A DNA stretch of 18,644 nt, taken from contig JBCDIQ010000067.1 of assembly GCA_039024295.1 (NCBI GenBank), forward strand, positions 1 to 18,644. Direction: 5' to 3'. The notes under the pieces were generated by a model. It had not been told where the DNA came from and did no database searches. It worked only from the letters and a program-made list of their open reading frames with translations. The position numbers and the translations under genes were made by a program. Source of the stretch: JBCDIQ01 sp039024295 (GTDB lineage: Bacteria > Bacteroidota > Bacteroidia > J057). Of this stretch, positions 1-7,424 are shown piece by piece (within the stretch, counting starts at the first letter, position 1; every line of letters starts with the position of its first letter).

Positions 1-3000
1 ACCATTCCTGTACGTTCCCACTTAGGTCATAGAGTCCGAAAGAATTGGAGGTCTTAGTTTTTACCACATGTGGCTTTTTCCCTGAATTGGAACTGTACCA
101 AGCAACCGTTTCAGGCAGGTTAGACCCTGAAAATATCCGATTGTACTGGTTTCGACTTCTTGCCGCATATTCCCATTCTGCTTCAGTGGGGAGCCTCTTT
201 CCTGCCCATTGGGCGTAAGCCTTGGCACCGTACCATGTCACACCAGTAACTGCTACCTGTTGAGAGACACCTGAAACGGTAAACTTGCCCGTTTTGTCAT
301 CAAATTCTAATGGTGCTTTTTTCAAATCAATCCAGGCTTTGATGCTATCGGGGGCCTCGCGTCTTTTTATGGTCAAAAATTCTGCGTATTGTTCCAGGGT
401 AACTTCATGCTGATCCATTGAGAAGGAGGGGATATAAACTTGTCGCCGGGTGCTTTCATCTTTTGGCCTGCCTGATAATGGGGTGCCAATTCGAAAGGTA
501 TCTGCTGGGATTCTTACCATTTGTGTCAGGGCGACTTCCCCGGGGCAATTGCGTATACACCTTCCGTTTAGGTCCAGATAAAAAGATCGGCCATTTTTCT
601 GTACCTGGGCCTGGCCATTGACAAAGTCAGAAGCCGCACCATATTGTCGGGAGATAATGAGCATTCCGTTGGAATCCAGGTAACCATATCGGCCCTTCTT
701 GCCAACCCGTGCCCTGTTCTCCCGGAAGGTCCATACCTCATCGAATAAGCCAAAGGGCACAGCCGTATTTCCATAGGCATCTATATACCCAAACTTATTG
801 CCCTTCTTCACCCAGGCCAAGCCGTTAGAAAATGGCCCAGCCTCTTGAAACCTCGCCCTAATCACTTCTTCTCCGCTTAAGTTGACATATCCAAACAGCC
901 CCTTTCTTTTTACCCTGGCCCTTCCCTGGTAGAATGGCCCAATCTCCTCATATCTGTTTCCCCAGTCTCCGATTAGTACCTGAACCCCACCGCCGGAAAC
1001 CGTTCTAAATCCAATTGTTGATCTTTTCGAACTAGGCGCAATAGGTGTACGTCGAGTAATTCGGAGGTTTTCTGTTGAGCTAGCAAAACTACCCCCACGG
1101 ACCACTTTCTGACTCCCCTTCTCTGGACCTGCAGGATTAATTAAGGGGCTGGATTGGTAATAATTGGGCGAATACCAGTCAGCCATCCATTCTGCCACAT
1201 TCCCCAGCCAGTCAAATGTAGCTGGAGGAAAATCCTCCAATGTACCCACAGGATGGGTTGTATTGCCACTGTTAGGACGAATCCAGGCAACCTGTCGTGC
1301 CAAGGAATCTGATATGGTGGACGAATAGGTATTGGTCTGAACCCAAAATTCCCATTCTGCCTCGGTGGGCAACCGTGCCCCCATCGATCGGGCATACGCG
1401 TTTGCGCCGTACCAGCTAACCCCTGTTACTGGGTGGTCTTCATATCCCGGTTCTATCCGGTACAAGCTGTCAGGCCCAATGCGCAGCCGGCTCACTTCGG
1501 GGCGGGTGCTTACCCACATGCGAAAAGAATCTCGTAATTGAAGGTTCGCGTGTAGAAATTGTTGATATTGATAGTTGGTAACTTCGTATACATCTACCAT
1601 AAAATCACTGATTTCCACCGGGTGGGCAGGGCGTTCACGGCCTGCGCCCCCTTCCTGACTTCCCATTTGAAACCTGCCCCCTTCAATGGTGATACGCGAC
1701 CTGAATGCATCGGCCACCGCGTTGGTCAATCGGTTCAACTGAGGGTCTGCTTGAAAGGTGGCAGGCTGGTCGAGTAGCTTTCGGATCAGGGTGTCTTGCT
1801 TTCGAGCAGTTAACAACCGTTTGTACCGATAAAATCTGCTTTCAACGGGTTTTTGCAGGAAATACCTGAGGTCTGATATGCCCTGGCGAAATTGTTGATT
1901 TTCCAATCGCGTGATGCCCCTTGCAAAGTACACATCCAGCAATTGACTGTCTGACAAAGCATTGGATTGTTCCAACAGCTCAATGAGTACCGAAAACAGG
2001 CTATCTGCAATTTGTAGGCTGTCCAGGTAGTAATAAAATCGACTTTCCTCATATTGCACCGCTACGAGGTTATGAAGGGCAGGGAGGTAGGTGCTATCGG
2101 CCTCAAGGGCCCTTAGGTAGCTATTCTGCGCCAGGGTACTTCGCTCAGTATTAGATAGCGATTGGCTGAAAAACAGTTGATTTCCCCGAAAAACTTCAAA
2201 CCTTGCAGAGTCTCGCCCATTTGCCAACAATACCTGGTCAGAAGCCAATACTTTCCTGCTATTGGTCTGACGGATGGGAGTTTGCGTCCAAGTCCAGACC
2301 AACCAGCCTGTCAGCAGGAGGGCTGAAACAATCCCCAACCTTCGGAGGGCAGCTTTTCGGTAGGGGAGCATCACTTGCTCAAGTCCCTGGGTAGGAACCA
2401 CCAAAGCGGAAGGACTTTTCTTGAGGTGAACCAGCGGCTTGAGGTAAACATGGTCCTCCAGTTCCTCCACACCGGCGCGGATGAGCTGTTCATCCAATTG
2501 GCGACGGTCCATTTCCTTTCGAGGAGAGTTCAGGTACTGATAAATGGCGAGGGTCACTTCTCGGTCCTGCTCAGCATAGCTAAAAACGGGCTGTTTGTTT
2601 GTGGGACGGTTAAGTACCTCAATCAAATACTGGCGTACTTCAAACGCAAAATCCTCATGGAGATGTTCAAGTAGGACTTCCCGTGTATAGTTGGGCATTC
2701 GGCCTTGTCGGAACCAAGGCAGTAGCAGCAGCCGTTTCAGTCTGGGCAAGTCAGGCAGCTTCCAGTTAGGCAAGGTTGAGTCAGGTTTTCGCCTGGATAC
2801 ATTGGCCAACAGCTGGCCCAATTTTAGGGTGAGTCGCCAGCGGAGTTCAGGATAGACTGCGCATGCACACAACCATTGAAAATCAGCTTCTCCCAGGTAA
2901 GCCCTGATTTCAGGGATTGCTTCTGGTTTTGAGGAGAAAGGAGGTAGGGTACGATACTCCTCCCGTTGCCATGCTTCTGGGCCTTTGGGTTCTTCTCTTT

Positions 3001-4741
3001 TCCATTGACTGACCAGTGCCCCTATACCTGAAATGGTGTCTGGTACCAAGACCAGCACTTGGGAAAGCTTGCGGTGGATCAAATCCCAGCCTGCTGTAGG
3101 GCGGGTGCTCAGCAAAGCCCGTTCTTCCCACCAGGAAAATGCTTCTGCCCAAAGTGCCAACTGGCCACTTTCCAGGTCGAAAAATTCTGCTCCATCACCC
3201 ACAACCAACAGGCGATAGCCTGCATAATTATTTTGTAGTTCCTCCAGGCTCACATAGCTCTCCGGTTGGTGCCGACTGCGCCAACATAGTTTGGGGTCAC
3301 CTTCGTAGAAGTAGAATTCTGCTGTGATATCACGTGAACGGAGCTCTTCCGTAAGCGAAGCAAATAATTGAGCGTGCAGGTCATTGGCACTTTTCTGCTC
3401 TATCAGGATCAGGTATTCAGGTGCCTGGCTGCTCTGTTTGTAGCGCAAGGCAGGAAATCCCCCCTCCTGTATGGTGCTTCGAATGCTGGCATCAATGTCG
3501 AGTTCTTGTTGCCTGCCCACTTTTCTTGCACGCAGGTCCCTGGTGGCCTCATAGAATTCTCGGAAATTAAACAAGTCGATCGTTGGGTCTTCGAGGTCAA
3601 GCCGGGTTTTGAATGGCTGGTTACGAAAAGGAGCCGCGTCCAAGACGAGTTTTCTACGGTTCCAACGGAAATATTCAAATACGACATATGCGAGCAACAG
3701 ACCCAGGCTAACCCACAAGGGCAGTTGCCATCCCCCTGTTGGAACCAGTAGGTCTGTTATATCATTTTGAATAGGTTGCAGGCCTGGAAGGGTTACCTTC
3801 TGAGGGATATATAGAGAGTCAGGGGAGACAAGGGTGATAAGACGCCGCGCGGTATCGAAACAACTGCTGTCGGGTGTCATGATTCGTAACTCGACAGGGT
3901 AGGGGCCTGGTTGAGCATACAGGTGTACGGGATCCGGGATGCTGTCTGAGGTTTGATCCCCGAAGTCCCATTCGTAGGATAATGTATCCTCATTTCCCAG
4001 GTTTTGTGATGTACCTGTGAAAAGAACACTTAAGGGCTGCAGGCTATCGGTAACAAAGGTGAAGCTCGCCTGGCAGGGCAACTCAGGAGGAGATATTTTG
4101 ACGGTTTGAACAAGAGAATCAAAGGCTTCGCTTTTCTCATAAGCAAACATCACCACCTGATAAGTCCCTGAAGTATCGAATGGCAAAATGGTGGACCAGT
4201 AAATATCCTCGTTTATATCCAAGGATGGCTCACCTCTGTACATTTGCCCTTCCACCTTCCAGGCAAAGCTGACATCTTCCCTTGTCAGGCCAAAAAAGGA
4301 GGGAGGCTGAGTTGATACAGTTAACTCATAACTTCGAATATCTTGAGCATAGGCAAAAGACAACCCCTGGGTACTCCTGGCTACCCATATTCCCAATAAA
4401 AGGAAGCCAAGTATTACCCCAATTCCCACCGCCCATTTCCAACCAGAAGCAGGTGCTTCTTCTGCTGTCTTCTCAACTGATGGGGGAACATAAGCGTATC
4501 TGTCGACATAAGCTTCAAATACGCGGAAAAATAATTCTTGCTGCGCTTCTGATTTGGCAAGCAATGCACTCAGCCGGTATTTGAGCTGCTCCAGGTCTGC
4601 ATCTGATCGGTCTACCTGTTGGTTTATCAGCTGATGTACCCGCTCATAGGTATCTACCCCCATATCGAATCCCAGTTCCTTCAATTCATCCAAAAGCAAC
4701 TCAAGGGGAAGAAAGTCCAGGTATGTAGGCGTATGGGGCAA
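1..4741 (-). CDS. Giant membrane protein: CoxE/SAV_2336-like vWA, PKD, FGE-like and WG-repeat domains (partial, C-terminus off window)
   Basis: The frame is open from a stop just upstream to the left edge, 1580 codons. Domains: residues 1-85 resemble the N-terminal region of CoxE/SAV_2336-type partners of MoxR ATPases; TM1 ~102-121; Ig/PKD-like part ~135-310 with WDFGD at 258-262; TM2 ~341-358 followed by RWNRRK; vWA-like domain ~390-570; TM3 ~798-820 preceded by RKAALRR; TPR-like helices ~865-990; FGE/SUMF1-like domain ~1012-1250 (RLPTEAEWEF, GNVAEWM, RGGSF, GFR); four WG repeats ~1262-1395; second FGE-like domain from ~1403 (RLPTEAEWEY, LSGNVQEW), cut by the edge. Positive charges place the vWA in the cytoplasm and the PKD, FGE and WG parts in the periplasm. 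The first FGE copy lacks the catalytic Cys pair and the vWA lacks a DxSxS motif, so binding or scaffolding is likelier than catalysis. Start chosen is TTG, because a TAA lies two codons upstream and the next start, ATG at 4663, would cut the N-terminal domain. A MoxR partner is not in view. Function unknown. Confidence 0.85.
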   Translation of the reverse strand, partial: MPHTPTYLDFLPLELLLDELKELGFDMGVDTYERVHQLINQQVDRSDADLEQLKYRLSALLAKSEAQQELFFRVFEAYVDRYAYVPPSVEKTAEEAPASGWKWAVGIGVILGFLLLGIWVARSTQGLSFAYAQDIRSYELTVSTQPPSFFGLTREDVSFAWKVEGQMYRGEPSLDINEDIYWSTILPFDTSGTYQVVMFAYEKSEAFDSLVQTVKISPPELPCQASFTFVTDSLQPLSVLFTGTSQNLGNEDTLSYEWDFGDQTSDSIPDPVHLYAQPGPYPVELRIMTPDSSCFDTARRLITLVSPDSLYIPQKVTLPGLQPIQNDITDLLVPTGGWQLPLWVSLGLLLAYVVFEYFRWNRRKLVLDAAPFRNQPFKTRLDLEDPTIDLFNFREFYEATRDLRARKVGRQQELDIDASIRSTIQEGGFPALRYKQSSQAPEYLILIEQKSANDLHAQLFASLTEELRSRDITAEFYFYEGDPKLCWRSRHQPESYVSLEELQNNYAGYRLLVVGDGAEFFDLESGQLALWAEAFSWWEERALLSTRPTAGWDLIHRKLSQVLVLVPDTISGIGALVSQWKREEPKGPEAWQREEYRTLPPFSSKPEAIPEIRAYLGEADFQWLCACAVYPELRWRLTLKLGQLLANVSRRKPDSTLPNWKLPDLPRLKRLLLLPWFRQGRMPNYTREVLLEHLHEDFAFEVRQYLIEVLNRPTNKQPVFSYAEQDREVTLAIYQYLNSPRKEMDRRQLDEQLIRAGVEELEDHVYLKPLVHLKKSPSALVVPTQGLEQVMLPYRKAALRRLGIVSALLLTGWLVWTWTQTPIRQTNSRKVLASDQVLLANGRDSARFEVFRGNQLFFSQSLSNTERSTLAQNSYLRALEADSTYLPALHNLVAVQYEESRFYYYLDSLQIADSLFSVLIELLEQSNALSDSQLLDVYFARGITRLENQQFRQGISDLRYFLQKPVESRFYRYKRLLTARKQDTLIRKLLDQPATFQADPQLNRLTNAVADAFRSRITIEGGRFQMGSQEGGAGRERPAHPVEISDFMVDVYEVTNYQYQQFLHANLQLRDSFRMWVSTRPEVSRLRIGPDSLYRIEPGYEDHPVTGVSWYGANAYARSMGARLPTEAEWEFWVQTNTYSSTISDSLARQVAWIRPNSGNTTHPVGTLEDFPPATFDWLGNVAEWMADWYSPNYYQSSPLINPAGPEKGSQKVVRGGSFASSTENLRITRRTPIAPSSKRSTIGFRTVSGGGVQVLIGDWGNRYEEIGPFYQGRARVKRKGLFGYVNLSGEEVIRARFQEAGPFSNGLAWVKKGNKFGYIDAYGNTAVPFGLFDEVWTFRENRARVGKKGRYGYLDSNGMLIISRQYGAASDFVNGQAQVQKNGRSFYLDLNGRCIRNCPGEVALTQMVRIPADTFRIGTPLSGRPKDESTRRQVYIPSFSMDQHEVTLEQYAEFLTIKRREAPDSIKAWIDLKKAPLEFDDKTGKFTVSGVSQQVAVTGVTWYGAKAYAQWAGKRLPTEAEWEYAARSRNQYNRIFSGSNLPETVAWYSSNSGKKPHVVKTKTSNSFGLYDLSGNVQEW

Positions 4742-4769
4742 GTTCTGTTATTCCGATGGGTGAGCCGAA

Positions 4770-4802
4770 CAAAGGTACTGCCTATGCAGCATAAAATGGC
4801 AA
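4770..4802 (-). promoter_or_regulatory. Possible Bacteroidota sigma-A promoter of the giant gene
   Basis: On the minus strand TACCTTTG (4777-4770) matches the TAnnTTTG -7 consensus of Bacteroidota, and a TTG (4802-4800) lies 22 bases upstream as a possible -33 element. It sits in the 68-base gap after the acetyltransferase stop, and would place transcription start about 20 bases before the TTG start codon. The -33 match is weak. Confidence 0.35.
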
Positions 4803-4809
4803 GGCCAAT

Positions 4810-5385
4810 TTAAGAGGAGATCAGGTCTTCTTCCAATATGGCATAACTGAAATTATCTACCCAGTTTCCTCTAATGGGAAGGATCTTACGGGCCCTCCCT
4901 TCTCGTTGCATGCCCACCTTCTCCAAAACTCGTATGGAGCGTGTATTTTCAACGGCTACCCCGGCTTCGATTCTATGTAAGTTGAGGGTTTGAAAGCCAA
5001 ATTGCATCACTCGTTTAAGGCTTTCAGTGGCATAGCCGTTTCCCCAATACTTGGGATACAAGGAGTAGTACACCTCGCCGCTTTTGTACCGCGGATCTTT
5101 AAGGTTAAGGCCAACGGTTCCCATAAAGGTGGACTTCCGGTCTCGAATGCTCCAGCAAAAAGCAGATCGTTGTTTTTTAAACTGGTCCATAATAGGCACC
5201 CGGATCAGCTTCCTTGTGTCATCAATTGTTTCAGGGATTCCTACTGTATTGAATTCATCCACCTCTGCAAATTTGTGCAGGCGATGAATACCCTTAAGGT
5301 CTACCCATCGGATTTCGGTTAACACCAGACGTTCGGTCTCAAGCGGCTTTTTCATAGGGCCGGTAACATTCACGCGTTGTCTCAT
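4810..5385 (-). CDS. GNAT acetyltransferase, RimJ/RimL type
   Basis: Predicted acetyl-CoA-dependent N-acetyltransferase of 191 residues, the usual size for RimJ/RimL-like GNAT proteins. The N-terminus carries the family opening ETERLVLTE (~16-24). The acetyl-CoA loop is YWGNGYATE (~113-121), followed by HRIEAGVAVENTRSIRVLEKVGM (~138-159, split here as HRIEAGV, ENTRS and VLEKVGM), which is the classic RimJ/L core. The true substrate (ribosomal protein, other protein or small amine) cannot be told from sequence. I chose the ATG with an AT-rich leader; a TTG ten codons upstream (5415) and an ATG ten codons downstream (5355) are alternatives. It precedes the giant gene on the same strand by 68 bases, so read-through is possible, but nothing links the two functions. 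It diverges from the HAD gene. Confidence 0.85.
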   Translation of the reverse strand: MRQRVNVTGPMKKPLETERLVLTEIRWVDLKGIHRLHKFAEVDEFNTVGIPETIDDTRKLIRVPIMDQFKKQRSAFCWSIRDRKSTFMGTVGLNLKDPRYKSGEVYYSLYPKYWGNGYATESLKRVMQFGFQTLNLHRIEAGVAVENTRSIRVLEKVGMQREGRARKILPIRGNWVDNFSYAILEEDLISS

Positions 5386-5504
5386 ATTAGAGAAAAATTC
5401 GATGAATGAAAACAAATAAGATTGCGATTTCGGCCTGAGGGTAATGAAAACTACATTTTTGAGTATATGCGGTGTTAAATCCTGCTATATTTCCAATCAA
5501 ATCA

Positions 5505-6128
5505 ATGCAACCCATGATTCGAAATCTTCTTTTTGACTACGGCAAGGTGCTTTACGAAATTGATATCCAGCGTATGCTGGACCAATTTGCGGCCATGCGA
5601 GATGGGGCGGAGGTAGCTTACAGCATGGAAGGGCAGCACGAAGTATTTTCCTTACTTGAAATTGGAGAAGTAGATGCGCCAACCTTTGCGGCAGGACTGA
5701 AGGAGGCCTACCAGCTTAACGGGTCTCAGTCTGAAATTCTTGATGCTTGGAATTCCCTGCTGGTCGGTGTGATCCCAGGTCGGCTGGAACTGATCAGACG
5801 ATGCAAAGAGCGGTATGACGTAGCCTTGTTGAGCAACACCAATGCTTTCCATCACAAGGCGTTTTGGCCAGAAAGCGAGCCATTGCTACGCGAATTTTCT
5901 CGCTGTTTTTTCTCTTTTGAAATGGGCATGCGGAAGCCCGATAAAGAAATCTACCATGCCGTGCTGGAGGAAATGAACTGGAAGCCTGGCGAAACCTTGT
6001 TCATAGATGATTCTGGGATTAACATTGAGAGTGCAAAGGAAGTAGGGATTCAGACCTTGCGGTACGAGAGTGAAGCAGATATGGAGCACTTTGAGAAAGC
6101 CTTTATGTCCACCTCCATCCAACCCTAA
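5505..6128 (+). CDS. HAD-superfamily hydrolase, YihX-like sugar-phosphate phosphatase
   Basis: Cytoplasmic HAD-fold phosphatase of 207 residues. Motif I is FDYGKVL (nucleophile Asp11); the usual second Asp is Gly, as in the FDLGNV motif of the YihX (glucose-1-phosphate phosphatase) group. Motif II is LLSNTN (Ser110), followed by HHKAFW. Motif III Lys144 is in RKPDKEIY and motif IV is FIDDS (Asp168, Asp169). The helical cap lies between motif I and II (~15-95). YihX-like proteins hydrolyse small phosphorylated sugars and related compounds; the actual substrate here is unknown. Alternative starts are a GTG at 5472 and the ATG at 5514; I used the first ATG close to the HAD core. The deaminase gene begins 11 bases after the stop, so the two are probably one transcript. 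Confidence 0.85.
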   Translation: MQPMIRNLLFDYGKVLYEIDIQRMLDQFAAMRDGAEVAYSMEGQHEVFSLLEIGEVDAPTFAAGLKEAYQLNGSQSEILDAWNSLLVGVIPGRLELIRRCKERYDVALLSNTNAFHHKAFWPESEPLLREFSRCFFSFEMGMRKPDKEIYHAVLEEMNWKPGETLFIDDSGINIESAKEVGIQTLRYESEADMEHFEKAFMSTSIQP

Positions 6129-6139
6129 ATGCCTGCTTT

Positions 6140-6562
6140 ATGTCCCTTGCCGAAGAGCTGATGTGGGAGGCGATCCAGGAAGCGCGCCAAGGAAATACCC
6201 CATTTGGGTGTGTCATTGCTCGGGATGGAAACATCCTTATTCGAGCGGCTAACAACGTTAGACAAACCAAAGATCCTACGGCACATGCTGAAATGGAGGC
6301 GCTCCGTCAATTGTCTGAAATCCCCAAATCCGAGCGTGGCTACTTGACGCTGTACACCACGGGTGAACCCTGCCCCATGTGCATGGGAGGCATTTTATTT
6401 TCACGAATCGGACGAGTAGTTTATGGAGCCTCAATTGAACAAATAGGGCAGTTTATGCCTCAGATTTATGTATCCTGTACTGAACTGGCAGAAAGAGCAG
6501 ACATGCAGATTGAGGTGATAGGGGGTGTATTGGAGGAGGCGTGTTTGGAGCTATTCAGGTGA
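6140..6562 (+). CDS. Nucleoside/base deaminase of the cytidine deaminase fold
   Basis: Zinc-dependent deaminase of 140 residues. The zinc and catalytic signature is complete: TAHAE (His49, Glu51) and EPCPMC (Cys78, Cys81). The NTPFGCVIARDG stretch near residue 19 forms the usual first strands. DPTAHAEMEAL and the GASIEQIGQF segment after the PCxxC helix look closer to GuaD-like guanine deaminases and free-base/nucleoside deaminases than to TadA, but TadA-type tRNA adenosine deaminase cannot be excluded. The reaction would be hydrolytic deamination of a purine or related base in the cytoplasm. It follows the HAD phosphatase by 11 bases, so a nucleotide salvage or housecleaning role for the pair is plausible but inferred. 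Confidence 0.85.
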   Translation: MSLAEELMWEAIQEARQGNTPFGCVIARDGNILIRAANNVRQTKDPTAHAEMEALRQLSEIPKSERGYLTLYTTGEPCPMCMGGILFSRIGRVVYGASIEQIGQFMPQIYVSCTELAERADMQIEVIGGVLEEACLELFR

Positions 6563-6596
6563 GAAAGGGAAAATATCTGGTACGCGGACAGATTCT

Positions 6597-6613
6597 GTGG
6601 GCGAAAGGCCCGC
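6597..6613 (+). terminator. Small hairpin after the HAD-deaminase pair
   Basis: GTGGGC (6597-6602) and GCCCGC (6608-6613) pair around a GAAAG loop, giving six base pairs with one G-T wobble, 35 bases after the deaminase stop. There is no T-run behind it, so its role as terminator is uncertain. Confidence 0.25.
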
Positions 6614-6657
6614 TGTTATGCCGACTTTATGGAGGCATCCAATAAATTGAACAACAA

Positions 6658-6872
6658 TCCGATAGGCCCCTCCACTGCGGTCGGGGAGACACCACAAGTG
6701 TGATAGCCAATTTCAGGTCACCCGACCCAGTGTGACCAAAACCTAAGTTTGTCACCTCGATTTCACGGAGAGGTCTAAGGATCAGAAGGTAACCTCCTAT
6801 TGATAGATGCCTCCACTCCGGTCGGTATGACAAAACTGAGGTTTGTTATGAGGGTTTCACTTCGTTATGAAT
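6658..6872. repeat. Cluster of short dispersed-type repeats forming imperfect hairpins
   Basis: Three recognisable copies of a unit of about 30 bases with the shape TGTCA..CCGA..G.AGTGGAGG..TCTA. Two are on the minus strand (6691-6658 and 6832-6802, sharing CCGACCG then AGTGGAGG) and one on the plus strand (6750-6780, TGTCACCTCGA...GGAGAGGTCT). Copies two and three face each other, giving a long imperfect hairpin (6750-6832) with TGTCA/TGACA ends. In addition CAAAAC..A.GTTTGT near 6737 is repeated near 6831, each followed by TTTCAC, so a degenerate fourth copy lies at about 6840-6872. GGTCAC/GTGACC arms at 6716-6737 make another small stem. The pattern fits the REP-like or MITE-like intergenic repeats seen scattered in many bacterial genomes. 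Confidence 0.6.
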
Positions 6873-7028
6873 ATTACCTACGATGGCCTTACTATTCAAA
6901 ACACAAGCTTGCCCTTGTTCAAAGCTATTGAGCTTCCTCAAAAATGATCCAATTGGGACACTGATTAATAGGCTCAATTAAAATTGTCAAATAACCGAGA
7001 ATCTTTTGTAGAATCCCGTTTTATCGCT

Positions 7029-7046
7029 TTATTGCAATAAATAAAT
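7029..7046 (+). promoter_or_regulatory. Probable ArsR operator before arsR
   Basis: TTATTGCAATAA (7029-7040) is a perfect 12-base palindrome six bases before the arsR start. The 16-base string ATTGCAATAAATAAAT (7031-7046) recurs exactly before the next gene. Its position and symmetry suit the binding site of a dimeric winged-helix ArsR repressor. Confidence 0.55.
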
Positions 7047-7379
7047 ATGGGCCTTACCAAGACAGAAATATTCACCGAAGGGCAAAACCGCCTAGCAAAA
7101 GTTGCCAAGGTGCTTGGGCATCCTGCTCGAATTGCAATCTTGCAACATCTGCTGAAGGTGCAGACCTGCATTTGCGGAGATTTGGTGGATGAAATTGGCT
7201 TGGCCCAGCCGACGATTTCCCAACACCTGAAAGAGCTAAAGACGCTGGGAATTATCCAAGGCACCATTGAAGGGACCAGTGTATGCTATTGTATCAATCC
7301 TCAAGGTTGGGAAGAAATCAGGGATATGCTGTGGAACTTCATGAACCAGGCCATTCCCGGCAACAATGCGTGTTGCTGA
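7047..7379 (+). CDS. arsR: ArsR/SmtB-family metalloregulator
   Basis: Winged helix-turn-helix repressor of 110 residues, normal length for the family. Residues 13-75 hold the fold: KVLGHPARIAIL, then CICGDLVDEIGLAQPTISQHLKEL with the recognition helix around 52-64. Cys41 and Cys43 (CIC) lie where E. coli-type ArsR carries its arsenite-sensing ELCVCDLC cysteines, although the third Cys is Gly-Asp here; extra pairs are Cys80/Cys82 and the C-terminal Cys109-Cys110, which may complete a site. The product should repress the operon until As(III) or Sb(III) binds. A palindrome ends just before the start codon, fitting autoregulation. It is the first gene of the arsenic operon. Confidence 0.92.
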   Translation: MGLTKTEIFTEGQNRLAKVAKVLGHPARIAILQHLLKVQTCICGDLVDEIGLAQPTISQHLKELKTLGIIQGTIEGTSVCYCINPQGWEEIRDMLWNFMNQAIPGNNACC

Positions 7380-7405
7380 CTTTTTTTGACTTTATTCATC
7401 GTTAA

Positions 7406-7421
7406 ATTGCAATAAATAAAT
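7406..7421 (+). promoter_or_regulatory. Second copy of the ArsR-type operator element
   Basis: ATTGCAATAAATAAAT is identical over 16 bases to the element before arsR, with the 8-base palindrome ATTGCAAT as core. It sits three bases before the ATG of the second gene and just after TTTTTTTGAC, suggesting an internal ArsR-controlled point in the operon. Confidence 0.5.
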
Positions 7422-7424
7422 TAT

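Larger units (their letters stand above)
6563..7028. other. Gene-free stretch between the deaminase and arsR
   Basis: I find no credible gene here. The left third holds a small hairpin and the middle holds a cluster of short inverted and direct repeats. The right part (about 6876-7028) is AT-rich leader sequence ahead of arsR with no clean TAnnTTTG box that I can defend. Confidence 0.6.

Noticed and set aside
3409..3687. Open frames opposite or inside the giant gene as separate genes
   Set aside because: The long minus-strand frame is continuous and shows recognisable domains throughout; the shorter frames have no family features.
5472..5504. GTG start for the HAD phosphatase
   Set aside because: It adds 11 residues outside the HAD core, and two ATG codons lie at the expected place.
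6658..6872. CRISPR array or insertion sequence in the repeat cluster
   Set aside because: Repeats are irregular, in both orientations, without constant spacers, and there is no transposase or cas gene.
7131..7138. Third ATTGCAAT inside the arsR coding region
   Set aside because: It encodes part of the conserved ARIAIL helix and lacks the AAATAAAT extension shared by the two upstream copies, so chance is the simpler reading.
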